This document shows positions 40,801 to 46,800 of a stretch of 64,000 nt of DNA, one piece after another (position 1 is the stretch's first letter; each line of letters opens with the position of its first letter). The stretch spans positions 7,750,001 through 7,814,000 of the forward strand of contig NW_026262659.1 of assembly GCF_021869535.1 (NCBI RefSeq), read 5' to 3'. This stretch comes from Mytilus californianus. Its lineage: Eukaryota; Mollusca; Bivalvia; Mytilida; Mytilidae. The notes below the pieces were generated by a model. That model was not told where the DNA came from. It saw only the letters and a program-made list of their open reading frames with translations, and made no database searches. A program made the position numbers and the translations under genes.

Positions 40801-43800
40801 CTCATGCCAAGTATTTCTTTATTTGAAACAAAGATAAATTCTGCACAAATTTTTGAAAAGTGCAAATTTAACAAAGACTAATAGGGGAAAATAAATGGTG
40901 GTTTTACACCTAATATGAGAAGCTGTACATGCACCTTTAACCTTGTGAGTACTCTCATGTGTTAACATTTCTTGCTATTTAAGTGAAATATTACAAATAA
41001 TGAAATATTCTGAGTGGATTGAGTCTCCAAAACACATTTTATGAGAAAATTTCCTTGAAATAGGACTTTACCATGAATATTAGTTGACAGAACAAGCCAT
41101 ACTTAGAGTTTTGGGGAGCTTTTTCTCCTTATTTCTTATATTCTGCTATAGTAGAAAATTTTTCCTAAGAAATACTTTAATAAATATATAGTTTTAAGTA
41201 AATGAAATTATTTTTAAAGAAGTAACAACAAATTATTCACCAAAAGAGAAGCTTTTTATGTCCCTCTCTGGAACGCGGCGTAAATTTAAGTTTTATGTAA
41301 GGACTTATTGAAACCTCCTTAGAGACAGTAAACTTTTTATACGGATAGTTCATTCAGCTTGAATACTTCAATTAATCATTTATTATAACATTTCTATCAT
41401 AAATGAGTGAAAGTTACCCCAAAATGTTTATTAAATGGCCTAAAAATTAGAAACTTTGAGGAAATGAGAGGTATAAATGAACCAAAAGAGACCTTATAAG
41501 GAAGACAAAGAGTCCATTAGTAGTATTTATCATTCTAAAGTCATCTTTTGTATCATATTCAACTGTTTGTAGGCAGATGAGATAAATATTTGATCATTTA
41601 TTGGTCCACACTATATTCTATCATGATGCGGCTTGGTTTGGATTTTTCGAAGAAATTTTGCTCGAAACGCTGTAGATTTCGTCTTACATTATACTAGAAT
41701 TTTCTCAAATTATTGAACTGATTATGACAAAACTTGACAGGAATGCTTGAAATAACTAGTATTACAAAGGAAAAACGTCACATTCAGTTTATTTAACAAA
41801 AAAGTCTTCTTTAGGTGTAATACCACCAAATCATGAAACGTCACATTCGGTTGCATACGAAAATAGGTCGAAAAAAATTATTCCCTTGAATTTGACAGTT
41901 GTAGGTAATTGATCCTACATTGCATTGCAGTAAACATTGCTGGGTCATAAACATATATCTTGGGTATTTTAAAGCACCATTATTTTTTTATTTGGGGTTT
42001 CTATAGAATATTTTGGAAACTTGAGGTTCCATGGTTACTAAAGCTTGTACACAGGTTAAAAAAGGGGGAAAATTTGATTGGTTAACTTCCAATGATGGTT
42101 ATTTTCTTATATGCAATGAAATTTTATGTGAAATTTTTTCTATAGTACTGGACAGGATAAAACTTTACTCATGCCAAGTATTTCTTTATTTGAAACAAAG
42201 ATAAATTCTGCACAACTTTTTGAAAAGTGCAAATTTAACAAAGACTAATAGGGGAAAATAAATGGTGGTTTTACACCTAAAATGGGAAGCTGTACATGCA
42301 CCTTTAACCTTGTGAGTACTCTCATGTGTTAACATTTCTTGCTATTTAAGTGAAATATTACAAATAATGAAATATTCTGAGTGGATTGAGTCTCCAAAAC
42401 ACATTTTATGAGAAAATGTCCTTGAAATAGGACTTTACCATGAATATTAGTTGACAGAACAAGCCATACTTAGAGTTTTGGGGAGCTTTTTCTCCTTATT
42501 TCTTATATTCTGCTATACTAGAAAATTTTTCCTAAGAAATACTTTAATAAATATATAGTTTTAAGTAAATGAAATTATTTTTAAAGCAGTAACAACAAAT
42601 TATTCACCAAAAGAGAAGCTTTTTATGTCCCTCTCTGGAACGCGGCGTAAATTTAAGTTTTATGTAAGGACTTATTGAAACCTCCTTAGAGACAGTAAAC
42701 TTTTTATACGGATAGTTCATTCAGCTTGAATACTTCAATTAATCAGTTATTATAACATTTCTATCATAAATGAGTGAAAGTTACCCCAAAATGTTTATTA
42801 AATGGCCTAAAAATTAGAAACTTTGAGGAAATGAGAGGTATAAATGAACCAAAAGAGACCTAATAAGGAAGACAAAGAGTCCATTAGTAGTATTTATCAT
42901 TCTAAAGTCATCTTTTGTATCATATTCAACTGTTTGTAGGCAGATGAGATAAATATTTGATCATTTATTGGTCCACACTATATTCTATCATGATGCGGCT
43001 TGGTTTGGATTTTTCGAAGAAATTTTGATCGAATCGCTGTAGATTTCGTCTTACATTATACTAGATTTTTCTCAAATTATTGAACTGATTATGACAAAAC
43101 TTGACAGGAATGCTTGAAATAACTAGTATTACAAAGGAAAAACGTCACATTCAGTTTATTTAACAAAAAAGTCTTCTTTAGGTGTAATACCACCAAATCA
43201 TGAAACGTCACATTCGGTTGCATACGAAAATAGGTCGAAAAAAATTATTCCCTTGAATTTGACAGTTGTAGGTAATTGATCCTACATTGCATTGCAGTAA
43301 ACATTGCTGGGTCATAAACATATATCTTGGGTATTTCAAAGCACCATTATTTTTTTATTTGGGGTTTCTATAGAATATTTTGGAAACTTGAGGTTCCATG
43401 GTTACTAAAGCTTGTACACAGGTTAAAAAAGGGGGAAAATTTGATTGGTTAACTTCCAATGATGGTTATTTTCTTATATGCAATGAAATTTTATGTAAAA
43501 TTTTTTCTATAGTACTGGACAGGATAAAACTTTACTCATGCCAAGTATTTCTTTATTTGAAACAAAGATAAATTCTGCACAACTTTTTGAAAAGTGCAAA
43601 TTTAACAAAGACTAATAGGGGAAAATAAATGGTGGTTTTACACCTAAAATGGGAAGCTGTACATGCACCTTTAACCTTGTGAGTACTCTCATGTGTTAAC
43701 ATTTCTTGCTATTTAAGTGAAATATTACAAATAATGAAATATTCTGAGTGGATTGAGTCTCCAAAACACATTTTATGAGAAAATTTCCTTGAAATAGGAC

Positions 43801-46800
43801 TTTACCATGAATATTAGTTGACAGAACAAGCCATACTTAGAGTTTTGGGGAGCTTTTTCTCCTTATTTCTTATATTCTGCTATACTAGAAATTTTTCCTA
43901 AGCAATACTTTAATAAATATATAGTTTTAAGTAAATAAAATTATTTTTAAAGCAGTAACAACAAATTATTCACCAAAAGAGAAGCTTTTTATGTCCCTCT
44001 CTGGAACGCGGCGTAAATTTAAGTTTTATGTAAGGACTTATTGAAACCTCCTTGGAGACAGTAAACTTTTATACGGATAGTTCATTCAGCTTGAATACTT
44101 CAATTAATCATTTATTATAACATTTCTATCATAAATACGTGAAAGTTACCCCAAAATTTTTATTTATTGGCCTAAAAAGTAGAAATTTTGAGGAAATGAG
44201 AGGTATAAATGAACCAAAAGAGACCTTATACGGAAGACAAAGAGTCCATTAGTAGTATTTATCATTCTAAAGTCATCTTTTGTATCATATTCAACTGTTT
44301 GTAGGCAGATGAGATAAATATTTGATCATTTATTGGTCCACACTATATTCTATCATGATGCAGCTTTGTTTGGATTTTTCGAAGAAATTTTGCTCGAATC
44401 GCTGTAGATTTCGTCTTACATTATACTAGATTTTTCTCAAATTATTGAACTGATTATGACAAAACTTGACAGGAATGCTTGAAATAATTAGTATTACAAA
44501 GGAAAAACGTCACATTCAGTTTATTTAACAAAAAAGTCTTCTTTAGGTGTAATACCACCAAATCATGAAACGTCACATTCGGTTGCATACGAAAATAGGT
44601 CGAAAAAAATTATTCCCTTGAATTTGACAGTTGTAGGTAATTGATCCTACATTGCATTGCAGTAAACATTGCTAGGTCATAAACATATATCTTGGGTATT
44701 TCAAAGCACCATTATTTTTTTATTTGGGGTTTCTATAGAATATTTTGGAAACTTGAGGTTCCATGGTTACTAAAGCTTGTACACAGGTTAAAAAAGGGGG
44801 AAAATTTGATTGGTTAACTTCCAATGATGGTTATTTTCTTATATGCAATGAAATTTTATGTGAAATTTTTTCTATAGTACTGGACAGGATAAAACTTTAC
44901 TCATGCCAAGTATTTCTTTATTTGAAACAAAGATAAATTCTGCACAACTTTTTGAAAAGTGCAAATTTAACAAAGACTAATAGGGGAAAATAAATGGTGG
45001 TTTTACACCTAAAATGGGAAGCTGTACATGCACCTTTAACCTTGTGAGTACTCTCATGTGTTAACATTTCTTGCTATTTAAGTGAAATATTACAAATAAT
45101 GAAATATTCTGAGGGGATTGAGTCTCCAAAACACATTTTATGAGAAAATTTCCTTGAAATAGGACTTTACCATGAATATTAGTTGACAGAACAAGCCATA
45201 CTTAGAGTTTTGGGGAGCTTTTTCTCCTTATTTCTTATATTCTGCTATACTAGAAAATTTTTCCTAAGAAATACTTTAATAAATATATAGTTTTAAGTAA
45301 ATGAAATTATTTTTAAAGCAGTAACAACAAATTATTCACCAAAAGAGAAGCTTTTTATGTCCCTCTCTGGAACGCGGCGCAAATTTAAGTTTTATGTAAG
45401 GACTTATTGAAACCTCCTTAGAGACAGTAAACTTTTTATACGGATAGTTCATTCAGCTTGAATACTTCAATTAATCATTTATTATAACATTTCTATCATA
45501 AATGAGTGAAAGTTACCCAAAAATGTTTATTAAATGGCCTAAAAATTAGAAACTTTGAGGAAATGAGAGGTATAAATGAACCAAAAGAGACGTTATAAGG
45601 AAGACAAAGAGTCCATTAGTAGTATTTATCATTCTAAAGTCATCTTTTGTATCATATTCAACTGTTTGTAGGCAGATGAGATAAATATTTGATCATTTAT
45701 TGGTCCACACTATATTCTATCATGATGCGGCTTGGTTTGGATTTTTCGAAGAAATTTTGCTCGAATCGCTGTAGATTTCGTCTTACATTATAATACTAGA
45801 TTTTTCTCAAATTATTGAACTGATTATGACAAAACTTGACAGGAATGCTTGAAATAACTAGTATTACAAAGGAAAAACGTCACATTCAGTTTATTTAACA
45901 AAAAAGTCTTCTTTAGGTGTAATACCACCAAATCATGAAACGTCACATTCGGTTGCATACGAAAATAGGTCGAAAAAAATTATTCCCTTGAATTTGACAG
46001 TTGTAGGTAATTGATCCTACATTGCATTGCAGTAAACATTGCTGGGTCATAAACATATATCTTGGGTATTTCAAAGCACCATTATTTTTTATTTGGGGTT
46101 TCTATAGAATATTTTGGAAACTTGAGGTTCCATGGTTACTAAAGCTTGTACACAGGTTAAAAAAGGGGGAAAATTTGATTGGTTAACTTCCAATGATGGT
46201 TATTTTCTTATATGCAATGAAATTTTATGTGAAATTTTTTCTATAGTACTGGACAGGATAAAACTTTACTCGTGCCAAGTATTTCTTTATTTGAAACAAA
46301 GATAAATTCTGCACAACTTTTTGAAAAGTGCAAATTTAACAAAGACTAATAGGGGAAAATAAATGGTGGTTTTACACCTAAAATGGGAAGCTGTACATGC
46401 ACCTTTAACCTTGTGAGTACTCTCATGTGTTAACATTTCTTGCTATTTAAGTGAAATATTACAAATAATGAAATATTCTGAGTGGATTGAGTCTCCAAAA
46501 CACATTTTATGAGAAAATTTCCTTGAAATAGGACTTTACCATGAATATTAATTGACAGAACAAGCCATACTTAGAGTTTTGGGGAGCTTTTTCTCCTTAT
46601 TTCTTATATTCTGCTATACTAGAAATTTTTCCTAAGCAATACTTTAATAAATATATAGTTTTAAGTAAATAAAATTATTTTTAAAGCAGTAACAACAAAT
46701 TATTCACCAAAAGAGAAGCTTTTTATGTCCCTCTCTGGAACGCGGCGTAAATTTAAGTTTTATGTAAGGACTTATTGAAACCTCCTTGGAGACAGTAAAC